Source: an uncultured Planctomycetales bacterium
Lineage (GTDB): Bacteria; Planctomycetota; Planctomycetia; Pirellulales; Thermoguttaceae
Direction: 5' to 3'
DNA length: 64,000 nucleotides
NCBI GenBank assembly: GCA_937889015.1
Contig: CALARR010000392.1
Location: 1-64,000, forward strand
Part shown: positions 19,012 to 28,362 of the stretch, piece after piece
Layout of the letters: each line of letters starts with the position of its first letter
How positions within the stretch are numbered: the stretch's first letter is position 1
Translations under genes and position numbers: made by a program
Notes under the pieces: generated by a model
Told to the model about the DNA's origin: nothing
Databases searched by the model: none
Seen by the model: only the letters and a program-made list of their open reading frames with translations

Positions 19012-19325
19012 TCGCCCTGTATCGGTTGTGACAATTCTTGCCGCCGTCAGGATTGCCTTGCTTTTCTCAGACCCAACAAACGCCCAGGGAGATATAGGTT
19101 GCAGTACCTCCCTAGGTAGCGGCAGGTTCCTGCCACTATTCTGCTCGTGACTTGTCCTCTTGGCCTGTGCGCGGCGAAGGCAGCGAGGCTGGCCGGCAGA
19201 AGGCCGAACAACGAGCGAAAGGGGTTGAATTGCCGGATCATTCTCCGGGCAGACGCCAGGCGTGCCTATTCCGGGAGGTTTTTGCCGATGGAGCGTGCCG
19301 CATGGCCTGGAACGGTCGGTTAGGG
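19012..19325. other. Gap between the two kinase genes
   Basis: 314 bp without a gene. Two small palindromes lie side by side near 19105-19140: TACCTCCCTAGGTA and GGCAGGTTCCTGCC. No T-tract follows, so they are not obvious terminators; they could be operator sites or mRNA hairpins. Confidence 0.35.
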
Positions 19326-20678
19326 TCAGTCGTCCGCACTCTCTGCCAGAGGTCTCTGGTCGCAAAGCGGCAGCGCCACCGTCACGATTGTTCCACTTCC
19401 TACTTCCGATGCGATCGACGCCGTACCACCCAGCAACTCGGCGCGCCGCTCGACACCGCGCAAACCGCGATGATCGGCTCCCACCGCCTCGACATCGAAT
19501 CCGCAGCCCCAGTCGCGGAATTCGATCCGCAGCACGTGGGCGTCCCGGCCCAATTCGACTCGAACTCGTCTGCTCCCGCTATGGCACACGGCGTTGCTGA
19601 AGCACTCTTGCAGGATGCGGTACGCCGCTTCCTCGACCAGGACCGGCAGTGGTTCCTGGTCGAGGTTGTGAACAAACTCCAGTTCAACTCCCCGAGGGCG
19701 TGTCAGTTTCTCGTCGAGCTTCTCGACAGCCGAAACGAGTCCGGCCTCGCGGAGCAAGCCCGGCGTTTCTCCGGCCAAAATGTCCCGGACTTCCTGCAAT
19801 GCCATGCCCAGGAGTCGCTGGACCTCGCGTAAGGGGCGCCGCGTTGGCTCTGCCGTATCTTGGCGCGCCTCGACAGCCTGCAAGCCAATGAGAGCGGCTG
19901 CGAGGTATTGCGCGACTCCATCGTGGAGATCGCAGCACAGCAACTCCAGATCACGGCTATCGACCGCCCTGCTCTTTCTCGCCGGCCAACCCAGTCCGGC
20001 CGGAGGGTGGTGACCCGTGACGGCCTCTGTGGCGGCTGAACCTCGATGCTGGGCAAGAGACGGATCAATCGCTTTGCACGCACCATACGCCGTCGACAAC
20101 TCGACAAAGGAGGAGAAACCCATCTTGCCAAGAATTGCGGACCGGATGCGGTCCACCGTACGCGTGCTCAGTCCAAGTTTGCGCTCGATGATCTTGGTCG
20201 CGTTTCCTGCACAAATCAACTCCAACGCAAGCCGCTCGCGCTCGTTCAGCGATGCCATGCGGTGCGCGAAGTCGAGTCGATAGAACTTCTGCTCACGGAT
20301 TTTCTCGTCGTGCTTGAGAGCCTCGTGCACGGCCTGGGTCAACTCGCCGTCCCGGCAGGGCTTCTCAAGCACGCGAAACACCCCCTGCTCCATCGCCCGG
20401 GCCGTAGCGCGCACGTCCAGGTAGGCACTGATCAGGATCACCGGCAGGCGGTGCCCCGCCTGCAGGAGATGGCGGTGCAACTCGGCCCCATCCATTCCCG
20501 GCAAACGGAAGTCGACAATCGCGCAACTTGACTGTGAGGCGGGAACCGACTGCAAGAACTCCTCTCCGGAGGCAAATGCGCGTGCGGGAAATCCCAGCGA
20601 CGACACCAGAGCGACAAAGCTCTCGCGCGCTACCGCATCGTCATCGACGACAAACACGACGGAGTCCGACGAACTCAT
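19326..20678 (-). CDS. Receiver-HTH-histidine kinase fusion
   Basis: 450 residues in an unusual order. Residues 1-125 are a FixJ-type receiver (FVVDDD and VDFRLPGMDG, Asp about 56). About 140-200 is a LuxR-type helix-turn-helix (LNERERLALELICAGNATKI). About 240-450 is a NarX-type kinase: CDLHDGVAQYL carries the phosphoacceptor His (about 252), and RILQECFSNAVCHS, FRDWGCGFD and HRGLRGVERR are the ATPase boxes. A complete response regulator is thus joined to a HisKA_3 kinase, so one chain could be both transcription factor and kinase. Start ATG 20678; the ORF extends 9 codons upstream but lacks a better ribosome site. Confidence 0.88.
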   Translation of the reverse strand: MSSSDSVVFVVDDDAVARESFVALVSSLGFPARAFASGEEFLQSVPASQSSCAIVDFRLPGMDGAELHRHLLQAGHRLPVILISAYLDVRATARAMEQGVFRVLEKPCRDGELTQAVHEALKHDEKIREQKFYRLDFAHRMASLNERERLALELICAGNATKIIERKLGLSTRTVDRIRSAILGKMGFSSFVELSTAYGACKAIDPSLAQHRGSAATEAVTGHHPPAGLGWPARKSRAVDSRDLELLCCDLHDGVAQYLAAALIGLQAVEARQDTAEPTRRPLREVQRLLGMALQEVRDILAGETPGLLREAGLVSAVEKLDEKLTRPRGVELEFVHNLDQEPLPVLVEEAAYRILQECFSNAVCHSGSRRVRVELGRDAHVLRIEFRDWGCGFDVEAVGADHRGLRGVERRAELLGGTASIASEVGSGTIVTVALPLCDQRPLAESADD

Positions 20679-21084
20679 AGAATACACCCCTGGGCATAAC
20701 GCCAAGCGATATCCAGCTTACAGGTGGTATCGGGCTCTGCCGCTGATTTGCGTGGAGACAGTTGCCGCACGTTGTTGCGGGTTGCCGCATGACACGAGGT
20801 GGAGGGTATCAGCCGCTAGGCAAGGTGGACACGGCAGTTCTGTAGAGTAGCTGCCATCGACATTTCTGGTACACGGAACGGATGTCGCAAGTACGACAGG
20901 GGGCAGCTCGAAATCGGAATCACGGCGGCGTTGCGTTCCCCACGATCAACGGGCCTTGGGCCCCGTTCCGGCAGACCCTAATGCGCGGCTGTGGTTGGTG
21001 GGGTGTGGAAAGTCATGCTGGCAGGGCTGAAAGCGGGTGAACGCGATTCTGCCAGCGAATCTCGCCGAGTCCGGTCCGGGCCCT
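20679..21084. other. Gap upstream of the receiver-kinase fusion
   Basis: 406 bp without a gene. At about 20758-20792 GTTGCCGCA occurs twice around a GTTGTTGCGG, a direct-repeat arrangement that could bind a regulator such as the FixJ-like protein next door. At 20948-20967 AACGGG...CCCGTT forms a small hairpin after the fixJ-like stop, without a T-tract. Confidence 0.35.
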
Positions 21085-21702
21085 TCACTTCGTGTCGCGC
21101 ACGGCCACGAACAACTCGACCAGCGCCGCCACGGAGTCAATCTTCAGCTTGGCCAGAATCGCGCGGCGGCGTTTTTCGACCGTGCGTATGCCGATGTCGA
21201 GTGTGCTGGCGATATTCTTGTTGGGCATGCCTTGGACCACCAACTCGGCCACCTGACGTTCCTCCGCGCTGAGGCTGCTGATTCGGCCCTCGATCTCCTG
21301 CCGCCTCTGGCGCGCCAACCAGGCCGTCTGTTCCCGCTGCTGCGCGATGCGGATTGCCTGCCACAGTTCGTCGTCGTGATAGGGCTTGTCGAGCATGGTC
21401 ACCGCACCACCCTGGATGGCCTGTACGGTCACCGAGGTCCGTGCGTAGGCCGTCAGAATGATGATCGGCAGATGACTGTTGCGCCGCGCAAGCTCCTGCT
21501 GCAGCTCGATGCCGCTCATGCCTGGCATCCGCAGATCGGTCACCACCACGCCCCGCGCCATGGGAGAAAGGCCGCCCAGAAATTCCTCAGCCGAGGCGAA
21601 GGCCGTGACCGCCGCGCCGAAGGAACACATCAGGGCGCATAGCGATTCGCGCAACTCGGCGTCGTCATCGATCACATACACCATGCTGCTGCTTACGTTC
21701 AT
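21085..21702 (-). CDS. FixJ-family response regulator
   Basis: 205 residues: receiver domain with VIDDD (about 10-14) and TDLRMPGMSG (Asp about 56), then a LuxR-type HTH with LSAEERQVAELVVQGMPNKN (about 143-162) and IGIRTVEKRR. It is a DNA-binding transcription regulator activated by phosphorylation. Its ATG overlaps the stop of the 1,825-residue kinase by 4 bp (ATGA), so that kinase is its probable partner, as FixL is for FixJ. Confidence 0.92.
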   Translation of the reverse strand: MNVSSSMVYVIDDDAELRESLCALMCSFGAAVTAFASAEEFLGGLSPMARGVVVTDLRMPGMSGIELQQELARRNSHLPIIILTAYARTSVTVQAIQGGAVTMLDKPYHDDELWQAIRIAQQREQTAWLARQRRQEIEGRISSLSAEERQVAELVVQGMPNKNIASTLDIGIRTVEKRRRAILAKLKIDSVAALVELFVAVRDTK

Positions 21703-24700
21703 TCGGATCTTTCCTGGTACCGCTTCAACAGGGTGAACGACACCGTCAGCCCGCCCTCCGCATTTGCCGCCGCCCAGATCCGGCCACCGTGGCTTTCCAC
21801 GATCGTGCGGCTGATCCCCAAGCCCAACCCCAGGCCGTCGTTTTTGGTCGTGAAGAAGGGCTCGAAGATCGCCTTGGGATCGAGTTCTCCGAGGCCCGGC
21901 CCATTGTCCGCCACGGAAATGCAGACTTCCTCGCCAGTCGCCTCGGCGCGCACCGTCACCGCCCGATTTGCGGATCGCTCATCACGGAAGGCCTCGATCG
22001 CATTTCGCAGGAGATTCACCAGGACCTGGTGGATCTGCACGGGCGGGATCCGGAGCCGCAATTCTTCTTCGCCCAGGTCCGTCCGAATGGCAACCTGCCT
22101 CTGGCGCGCCTCAAAGCCAACCAGCACGACGGCTTCGTCGATCAGTTGCTGGACCGCGATCTCCTGCCATTCCGGTTGTCCTCGGCGCGCGAATCCGGTC
22201 ATCCGCCGCACGATATCACCGCTCCTCGTCGCCGCCCCCGCAATCGCATCGCACCAACGGCGCAGCGACTCCAAGTCAGGATTGTCTTGTACGGCCACAT
22301 TCTTGCACGCGTGCGCGAAGTTGACGATTGCGCACAGCGGCTGGTTCACTTCGTGCGCAATCCCGGCGGTGAGTTGGCCCAGCGTGGTCAAGCGGGCGGC
22401 ATGCCGGAGCTGAGACTCCAACTCCTGAAAGCGTCTCTCGTCTTCCTTGTGGCGTGTGATGTCGGTGAACATCCCGAACGAGCCGGCAAACGCCCCCTGT
22501 TCGTCGCGAATCGATTGCGAAGAGACCAGGGTCCAACAGGTCGACCCGTCCTTGCGGCGAAAGCGGCGTTCGTAGCGGTCGTTTTCTCCGCGACGGCGGC
22601 GCTCCATGCGCTGCTCGTGATCCACCACGTCCTCCGGCGGCATGAAATCCGTCACTGCCCGGTCGAGGATTTCCTCCTTCGTGTATCCCAGCATTGCTGC
22701 CATCTGGGGGTTGACAAAGGTGGTGCGGTAGTTCGCATCCATTGTCCAGATGCCCTCGTTGGCCGTCTCCACGATTCGCCGGTAGTGGTCCTCCATGGCG
22801 AGCCGCGCCTGCTCCGCGCGACGCAACTCGGTGACGTCATGGAACACCAGCACGCACTTCAACGGCATTCTCGCCGAGTCGAGCAGGAATTCGCCGACGC
22901 ATGTGATCTCGCGCACGCTCGTATCCGACCGCACGATGCGGAACTCCAGCAGGTCGAAACGGCGTGCGTGGCCCCGCTCTTCGAGTCCTGCGATCACGCG
23001 TGCCCGGTCTTGCGGATGTACGACCTGGGCGATGGTCTTCTGGAGGTCCGTCGCGAGCGCTCCTGCGGCCAGGCCGCATATGGTGTGGGCCCCTCTGGAG
23101 AAGGCGATGGTGTTGCCCGACACATCCCAGACCGCAGACCCCATATCGGCGATCTCTTCGGCGTGGTCCAGCATTGCCGTGTTGCCGCGCAAGGTGGTTT
23201 CCATCCGCTTGCGCTCGGTGATGTCGCTGAAACTACAGGCGAACTGCTGGGGGCCCGGCCTGAACGCCGTCACGGCAAACCACTTGCCCAAACCCTGCGC
23301 GTACTCCTCAAAACTGATCGGCTCGCCGGTCAAGGCCACGCGGCCATAGCGCTGGATCCAATGCTCTTCCGTCTCGGGCATGACCTCGCGCACGGTCTTG
23401 CCCACGATCACCTCGGCGCGCAAGCCTGTCATGTGTTCAAAGGCGGGGTTCACCGCCAGGAAACGGTAATCCACCGGTTCGCCCTGCTCATCGACTACGA
23501 TCTCGTGCAGGGCGAACCCGCCCTGCATTTGCTGAAACAGCATCGCGTAGTCCTGTTCCATCCGGCGGTGGGCCGTGATGTCGCGCGCGATCGACAGAAC
23601 CGATTGGGCATCGCCGTTGGACGCGAGTTGCGGGACGAGGCGCCAGTTGAACACCGTCAACCCGCGATTCGTCGCGATGGAGAACTCTGTTTCCAAGGGG
23701 AGGCGCGTGTCGAACACGCGCCGGATCGATTCCTCCCACATGCGGCACTGGGACTCCGGAAAACCAAGCTCCCTGTGCGTCTTGCCGAGAAACACGGCCG
23801 CTGGGATGTCGACGATCTGCGCGACATTCGGGGACACGAACAGATGCCGTCCCTGCCGGTCAAAACGCATCACGATGTCCGGCAACCCCTCGACGAGGGC
23901 TCGGTGGACTTCCGCGCTTTCGCGCAAAGCCTCTTCCATTTGCTTGCGCGCGCTGATATCGGTGGCGATCCCGCATATAGCAACCGGGCGTCCCGCGTCG
24001 TCGACCACCAGCCGAGTGCGGCAGTCGAGCAACATCTCTCGGTCATCGGCGGCCCGGTTGACGACTTCACCCCGCCATTGACCGTCGCGCAGCGTTGCGT
24101 GAACGATCTCCTGCTGCGTGGTGCCCCGAAGCGGATCGTCGCCGTACTCTTCCACGCTTCGCCCCACGAGTTCCTTGCGCGACCGATTGAAGCTCCGGCA
24201 CTGGGCGTCATTGACATAGCTGATGCGGCCTTCCAGGTCGGTCACCGTCACATGGTCGGCGATCTGGTCCAGAACCATGGCCTGGAGCCGCAGGTCGTCC
24301 TCCGCCTTACGCCGTTGGGTGATGTCTTCCAGGCAGAGCAACAGATTTGTGGTAGCCTGGGTATGGATCAGCGCCGTCGCACCCAGCAGGACCACATCGC
24401 GTTGCGCGTCGCCGATCACCAGCCGCATGCGTCGCTCGATGCCGCGGTGGGTCTGTCCCGTCTGCAGCGTGTCCACGATCGCCAACCGCAGCGAGCAGGA
24501 CTCGCAGTGCGGGCCATAGCCGCAGCCGCGCGGATCGTCCAGTGCATTGATGCAACCGATGATTCCACAGGCGCGCTGCTGGCGCAACTGGTCTTCGCTC
24601 TTGCCGATGAACTCCTGCATCGCGCGGTTCATGTGCAACAGGCACCGCTGCTCGTCCAGCACGCACATCATGATCGGCGAGCTGTCGTAGGTGGCGCGCA

Positions 24701-27176
24701 GTTCCGCCTGGCTTCGCCTGAGGGCAGCTTCGGCCGCGGCGCGGTCGATCGCCGTTCCCATCTGCAGGGCCAGGGCTTCCAGGGCGTTTCGCCTCCATGC
24801 GGAGAGCGTGACCGGGTTGCGCGAGGCCAGATTCAGGCAGGCAAGCACGCGCCCTTCGTGCACCACCGGAACCACGACCAGCGATCGCAGGCCTTCCTGC
24901 CACAAGTGGGCAAAGGCAGGATCCGCCAGCAGCTCGCCGTCGAATTGAACAAACTCACCCCTTGACACAAGGAGGCTCTGTTGACTCCCTGGTCCGAACG
25001 TGGCTGCCGCTTCCACGAACGCAGTGCTCAGGCCCGCATGGTGTGCCAGTCGCAGTTCGCCGGAAGGGCCGTGGGGTAGATACACGCCGCCGCAGTCGAA
25101 CCCTGTGGCATCCAGCGCCGCCGAGAGCGAATGCCGCAAGATGTCGTGCATTTCGTGCGCGCCATTCAAGGCCGCCGCCAGATCGCGTTCGATGATCAGC
25201 AGTCGCTCGCTCTGCTTCCGTTGGGTGATGTCGCGATTGCTGCCCCGTACTCCCCAGGGTCGGCCCTGCGCGTCGCACACCGGTTGGCAGCGGAGGCCGA
25301 TCCAGCGCAGCGTCCCGTCCTTGCGCACGATCCGAAACTCAAGCCCTCGATGACCCGCCGACCCACTCTGCATGTAGCGGCGAACGTCCTCGCGATCCGC
25401 GGGGTGGACGATCCGCAGAAACAACTCGGGATCAGCCATGAACTCGGCCGGCTCATACCCGGTGATCCGCTGGCACGAAGGCGACACGTACCTGAAGTGC
25501 CCCTCCGGGCTGACCCAGAATTCCCAGTCGTAGGTGTTGTCTGCGACAACGCGGTACTTGGCTTCCGCCTCCTCGGCCTTCCGCCGGGTCTGCAGTGCGG
25601 CGATCATGCCGGCACAGGTCGCGGCCAAGGGCTCGATGAACTCGGCCACCTCCTCCGTGTAGCCGCCGGGACGATTGGCGACGCCGGCCACCCCCACCAT
25701 TTTCCCTGCGCTGTGGAGAGGAATACCCAGAAAACAACCCAGCGGTGGGTGTCCAGAAGGCAGTCCGCCCGATCGACGGTCGCAGGCCGGGTTATTGGAA
25801 ATCACCACGCGACCCAAGGTGACGGGCGCCCCGGCCAGATTGTCCAGGTTGGGGAAGACATATTCGGCCGAGGCCAGTTGATCGAACAGGCGGCGAGAGG
25901 CGTCGTCCCACGAGATGTCCGTGATCGCCAGGTTGCGTTTGAAGGTCGTGCCGTCCTCGCGCGCAAGCACTTCGTCGAGGAACCCGTATTCGCTTTGCGT
26001 GAACTGGACGAGGATCTTCAGGAGTCCTTGGAAGACCCGCTTGGGGTCCGTCTCGGAGATGAACAAGGCTTGAACATCCTTGACCGCTCTTAACAGTTCG
26101 TTGCTCCGCTGTAATCGCTCGTGCGACTGGCTCTGTTGGGTGATGTCGGTGCCTTGCGCGGCAAACTGGATGACGTTGCCGTGCTCGTCCATGATCGGGA
26201 CAATGCGGTGTGCGAGGCGCCTGCCCCACTGTTCGTCGACGAAGCCGACGACCATGCGCGAATCGGCCGCTTCCTCGACACGCTGTCTCCGCTGCCGGGC
26301 CACGTCCGGCGGCAGGTGGCAGTACACGTCGCTGCCCAGCAACTCCTCGCGCGTGTGCCCAAGGCGGGAAGCGAAGACCTGGTTGCACTCGATGATGGTG
26401 CCGTCGCGGCTCATCAGCAGCAACGACTGGTCGACCGCGTCCAACAGGCCCGCCAAACGGCGGTAGCTTTCGCCGAGTTCTGCATTCTGCTCCTGTAACT
26501 GCGCGCGAGTCTGTGTCAACTGCCTGGAGACCAGGCAGTGCTCCACAGCTCCCGCAATCGCCGCGGCAAACTGCTCCAGCGCGAGGATCAATCGTGCGGA
26601 AAACCGTCCCTTCTGCCGGTCGTTCAACTGCAGCAGCCCGAGTGTAGCTCCCTCGGATCGCAGCGGGATGAGGGCCACGGACTCGTATCCCTGGCCGTTG
26701 CAGCGGTTGCGCGTGCGTGCCTGGCGCTGGGCCTCGGTCGTGCTTGCCAGCAGTTCTGTCGTGCCATTCGTCCAGAAGCTCCCCCCGGGGCTGAAGAATG
26801 GCAGTGCCGGATCAAAACGGCCACAGAGAATGTTGCCGCACATGCATTCCAGAATGGGATTGCCTTGGAAATCGCGCGCCACCTGGCCCTTCAGATCGGG
26901 CACGCACAGCGAGTTCTCGGCCTCAACGAACTCTGGCGGAAAGCCGCGCGTCTCGAAATAGGGAAAATCGTCCCCTTCGCGCAGCCGGATGCCGACCGCA
27001 TCGCAGCCCGACCATTCGTGCAACAACGCGGTCGCTTCGCGCAGCAGGGCGTGCAGGTCGTCGCACGAGTTGGCCAATCCAAACAGCCGCGTGGCAATGG
27101 CGCGTTCGCGCTCCAACTGGGCGTGAAGCGATTCCATTTCCGACAACTCGTGCGGTGCTGGCGTGTCGCGGCCCAT
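21699..27176 (-). CDS. 1,825-residue multi-PAS/GAF histidine kinase
   Basis: A cytoplasmic FixL-like kinase with no membrane helices. Approximate order: GAF (30-190), PAS (235-360), GAF (370-530), PAS (540-660), GAF (665-830), then six PAS domains (835-1580), HisKA (TAGIAHEVNQPL, His about 1608) and HATPase (DNGPGLG, GLGLGISRTI). The first GAF carries ECMCGNILCGRF (C111, C113, C118), and one PAS (about 890) carries GCGYGPHCESC; clustered cysteines like these can hold Fe-S or act as redox switches. Phosphate goes to the coupled FixJ-like regulator. Ribosome site AAGGGAG lies before the ATG. Such length is unusual even for planctomycetes. Ligands are not predictable from sequence. Confidence 0.9.
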   Translation of the reverse strand: MGRDTPAPHELSEMESLHAQLERERAIATRLFGLANSCDDLHALLREATALLHEWSGCDAVGIRLREGDDFPYFETRGFPPEFVEAENSLCVPDLKGQVARDFQGNPILECMCGNILCGRFDPALPFFSPGGSFWTNGTTELLASTTEAQRQARTRNRCNGQGYESVALIPLRSEGATLGLLQLNDRQKGRFSARLILALEQFAAAIAGAVEHCLVSRQLTQTRAQLQEQNAELGESYRRLAGLLDAVDQSLLLMSRDGTIIECNQVFASRLGHTREELLGSDVYCHLPPDVARQRRQRVEEAADSRMVVGFVDEQWGRRLAHRIVPIMDEHGNVIQFAAQGTDITQQSQSHERLQRSNELLRAVKDVQALFISETDPKRVFQGLLKILVQFTQSEYGFLDEVLAREDGTTFKRNLAITDISWDDASRRLFDQLASAEYVFPNLDNLAGAPVTLGRVVISNNPACDRRSGGLPSGHPPLGCFLGIPLHSAGKMVGVAGVANRPGGYTEEVAEFIEPLAATCAGMIAALQTRRKAEEAEAKYRVVADNTYDWEFWVSPEGHFRYVSPSCQRITGYEPAEFMADPELFLRIVHPADREDVRRYMQSGSAGHRGLEFRIVRKDGTLRWIGLRCQPVCDAQGRPWGVRGSNRDITQRKQSERLLIIERDLAAALNGAHEMHDILRHSLSAALDATGFDCGGVYLPHGPSGELRLAHHAGLSTAFVEAAATFGPGSQQSLLVSRGEFVQFDGELLADPAFAHLWQEGLRSLVVVPVVHEGRVLACLNLASRNPVTLSAWRRNALEALALQMGTAIDRAAAEAALRRSQAELRATYDSSPIMMCVLDEQRCLLHMNRAMQEFIGKSEDQLRQQRACGIIGCINALDDPRGCGYGPHCESCSLRLAIVDTLQTGQTHRGIERRMRLVIGDAQRDVVLLGATALIHTQATTNLLLCLEDITQRRKAEDDLRLQAMVLDQIADHVTVTDLEGRISYVNDAQCRSFNRSRKELVGRSVEEYGDDPLRGTTQQEIVHATLRDGQWRGEVVNRAADDREMLLDCRTRLVVDDAGRPVAICGIATDISARKQMEEALRESAEVHRALVEGLPDIVMRFDRQGRHLFVSPNVAQIVDIPAAVFLGKTHRELGFPESQCRMWEESIRRVFDTRLPLETEFSIATNRGLTVFNWRLVPQLASNGDAQSVLSIARDITAHRRMEQDYAMLFQQMQGGFALHEIVVDEQGEPVDYRFLAVNPAFEHMTGLRAEVIVGKTVREVMPETEEHWIQRYGRVALTGEPISFEEYAQGLGKWFAVTAFRPGPQQFACSFSDITERKRMETTLRGNTAMLDHAEEIADMGSAVWDVSGNTIAFSRGAHTICGLAAGALATDLQKTIAQVVHPQDRARVIAGLEERGHARRFDLLEFRIVRSDTSVREITCVGEFLLDSARMPLKCVLVFHDVTELRRAEQARLAMEDHYRRIVETANEGIWTMDANYRTTFVNPQMAAMLGYTKEEILDRAVTDFMPPEDVVDHEQRMERRRRGENDRYERRFRRKDGSTCWTLVSSQSIRDEQGAFAGSFGMFTDITRHKEDERRFQELESQLRHAARLTTLGQLTAGIAHEVNQPLCAIVNFAHACKNVAVQDNPDLESLRRWCDAIAGAATRSGDIVRRMTGFARRGQPEWQEIAVQQLIDEAVVLVGFEARQRQVAIRTDLGEEELRLRIPPVQIHQVLVNLLRNAIEAFRDERSANRAVTVRAEATGEEVCISVADNGPGLGELDPKAIFEPFFTTKNDGLGLGLGISRTIVESHGGRIWAAANAEGGLTVSFTLLKRYQERSE

Positions 27177-27573
27177 AACGGCACACTCCCTTGATCGTCA
27201 CGGCCCCAAGGCCCCAGGCGGAGGCCCCCCCGAGCGAAGAGCGGCCGTCTCCGGCCATTTCGTCCGCAACCGAGTATAGCGATTGTCTCGCCACCAGACG
27301 ATTCCAGCCGTCCCGGCCCACCTGCGCCCTCGTTCTCCGGCCCTCAGTTCATTCGCTGTGTAGAACACAACATATCATCCCTGTGCCTGACTGCGGTCCC
27401 CTGCCAGGCGGGTCCTTCTGCCGTTCTGGCATGTTCCCGTCAGTCTGTTGCACGGCGAATGGGCCAAACCTACGTTTGTTCGACACCCCACGGATGTTTG
27501 CCCGCCAGAATCTCCCACGTGGGCTCGCCGGCGTGCCGGCCGCGACCACGGGCATGCGTTTTCGAGATCCTTC
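27177..27573. other. Divergent promoter region, no gene seen
   Basis: 397 bp between the large kinase (minus) and the CheR-like gene (plus). It must hold promoters for both. No box pair stands out; a GC-rich stretch near 27205-27240 is low-complexity (runs of G and C). Confidence 0.35.
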
Positions 27574-28317
27574 ATGGCCTTCACCTTCTTCTTCCGCGAC
27601 GCACAGCCGCTGGAACTGGCGATCGAAGACGCCCTACCCAGCTTGCGCGGGCGTGCCTTCATCCATGTCTGGGACGCGGGTTGTGCTCATGGACCCGAAC
27701 CCTACAGTCTGGCCATCCTGCTCCGCGAGCGGATGTCCGACTTCATCTTCCGGAACGTGCAGATCCATGCCACGGACCTGGATGCGGGCTTCGCCGATCA
27801 GGTGACCTCGGGTGTCTTTCCGGAAATGGAACTTAAGCGTGTGCCGTCCGGGATTGTGGAGAAGTACTTCCACCCCGCCTCCCAACCGGCCTGTTTGCAG
27901 GTCGTGCCGGAGCTGCGTGCCAAGGTAAAGTTCTCGCAACACGATCTGCTCTCCCTCCGGCCCGTGCGCGAAGGGCTGAGTCTGATCGTCTGCAAGAACG
28001 TGCTGCTGCACTTCACCGAACTGCAGCGCATGGAAGTGTTGCAGATGTTCCACCAGGCCCTGCAGCCGGGCGGCAGTCTGGTGACCGAGCATACGCAGAA
28101 GTTGCCCGAACCGTTGCTGCCCTTCTTCCGCCAGGTGGCCCCCCACGCCCAGGTCTACCGCAAGGTTGATCCGGCGTTCGTGGAACACTGCGCCGCGGAA
28201 GACGTTCCCCACCGCCACGGCGATCTGTGCGCGGATCTGCCGGAGAGCAGATTGCCATCCCACTCTGGACGGACGCATCAGCGCCAGAGCCGAGTCGTGG
28301 CGGTGCGTTCTCAATGA
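27574..28317 (+). CDS. CheR-like methyltransferase, catalytic domain only
   Basis: 247 residues matching the C-terminal SAM-binding domain of CheR chemoreceptor methyltransferases: DAGCAHGPEPYSLAI (motif I; CheR usually has GCSTGEEPYS), IHATDLDAGF, and CKNVLLHFTELQR (usual CRNVLIYF). The N-terminal CheR helix bundle is absent: the ATG at 27574 leads almost straight into the catalytic domain. An upstream in-frame ATG (27448) would add 42 residues that look non-coding. It probably methylates glutamates of the large chemoreceptor encoded 45 bp downstream. Confidence 0.82.
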   Translation: MAFTFFFRDAQPLELAIEDALPSLRGRAFIHVWDAGCAHGPEPYSLAILLRERMSDFIFRNVQIHATDLDAGFADQVTSGVFPEMELKRVPSGIVEKYFHPASQPACLQVVPELRAKVKFSQHDLLSLRPVREGLSLIVCKNVLLHFTELQRMEVLQMFHQALQPGGSLVTEHTQKLPEPLLPFFRQVAPHAQVYRKVDPAFVEHCAAEDVPHRHGDLCADLPESRLPSHSGRTHQRQSRVVAVRSQ

Positions 28318-28362
28318 CTTTCCATCGTGTTGCCCAACTTTCCAATCGAACAGGAGAAGGAC

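Noticed and set aside
21789..24965. 1,058-codon plus-strand frame opposite the giant kinase
   Set aside because: Antisense shadow; the minus strand encodes clear PAS and kinase motifs throughout.
27448..27573. N-terminal extension of the CheR-like protein
   Set aside because: The 42 extra residues do not look like the CheR helix bundle and are rich in Pro, Arg and His.
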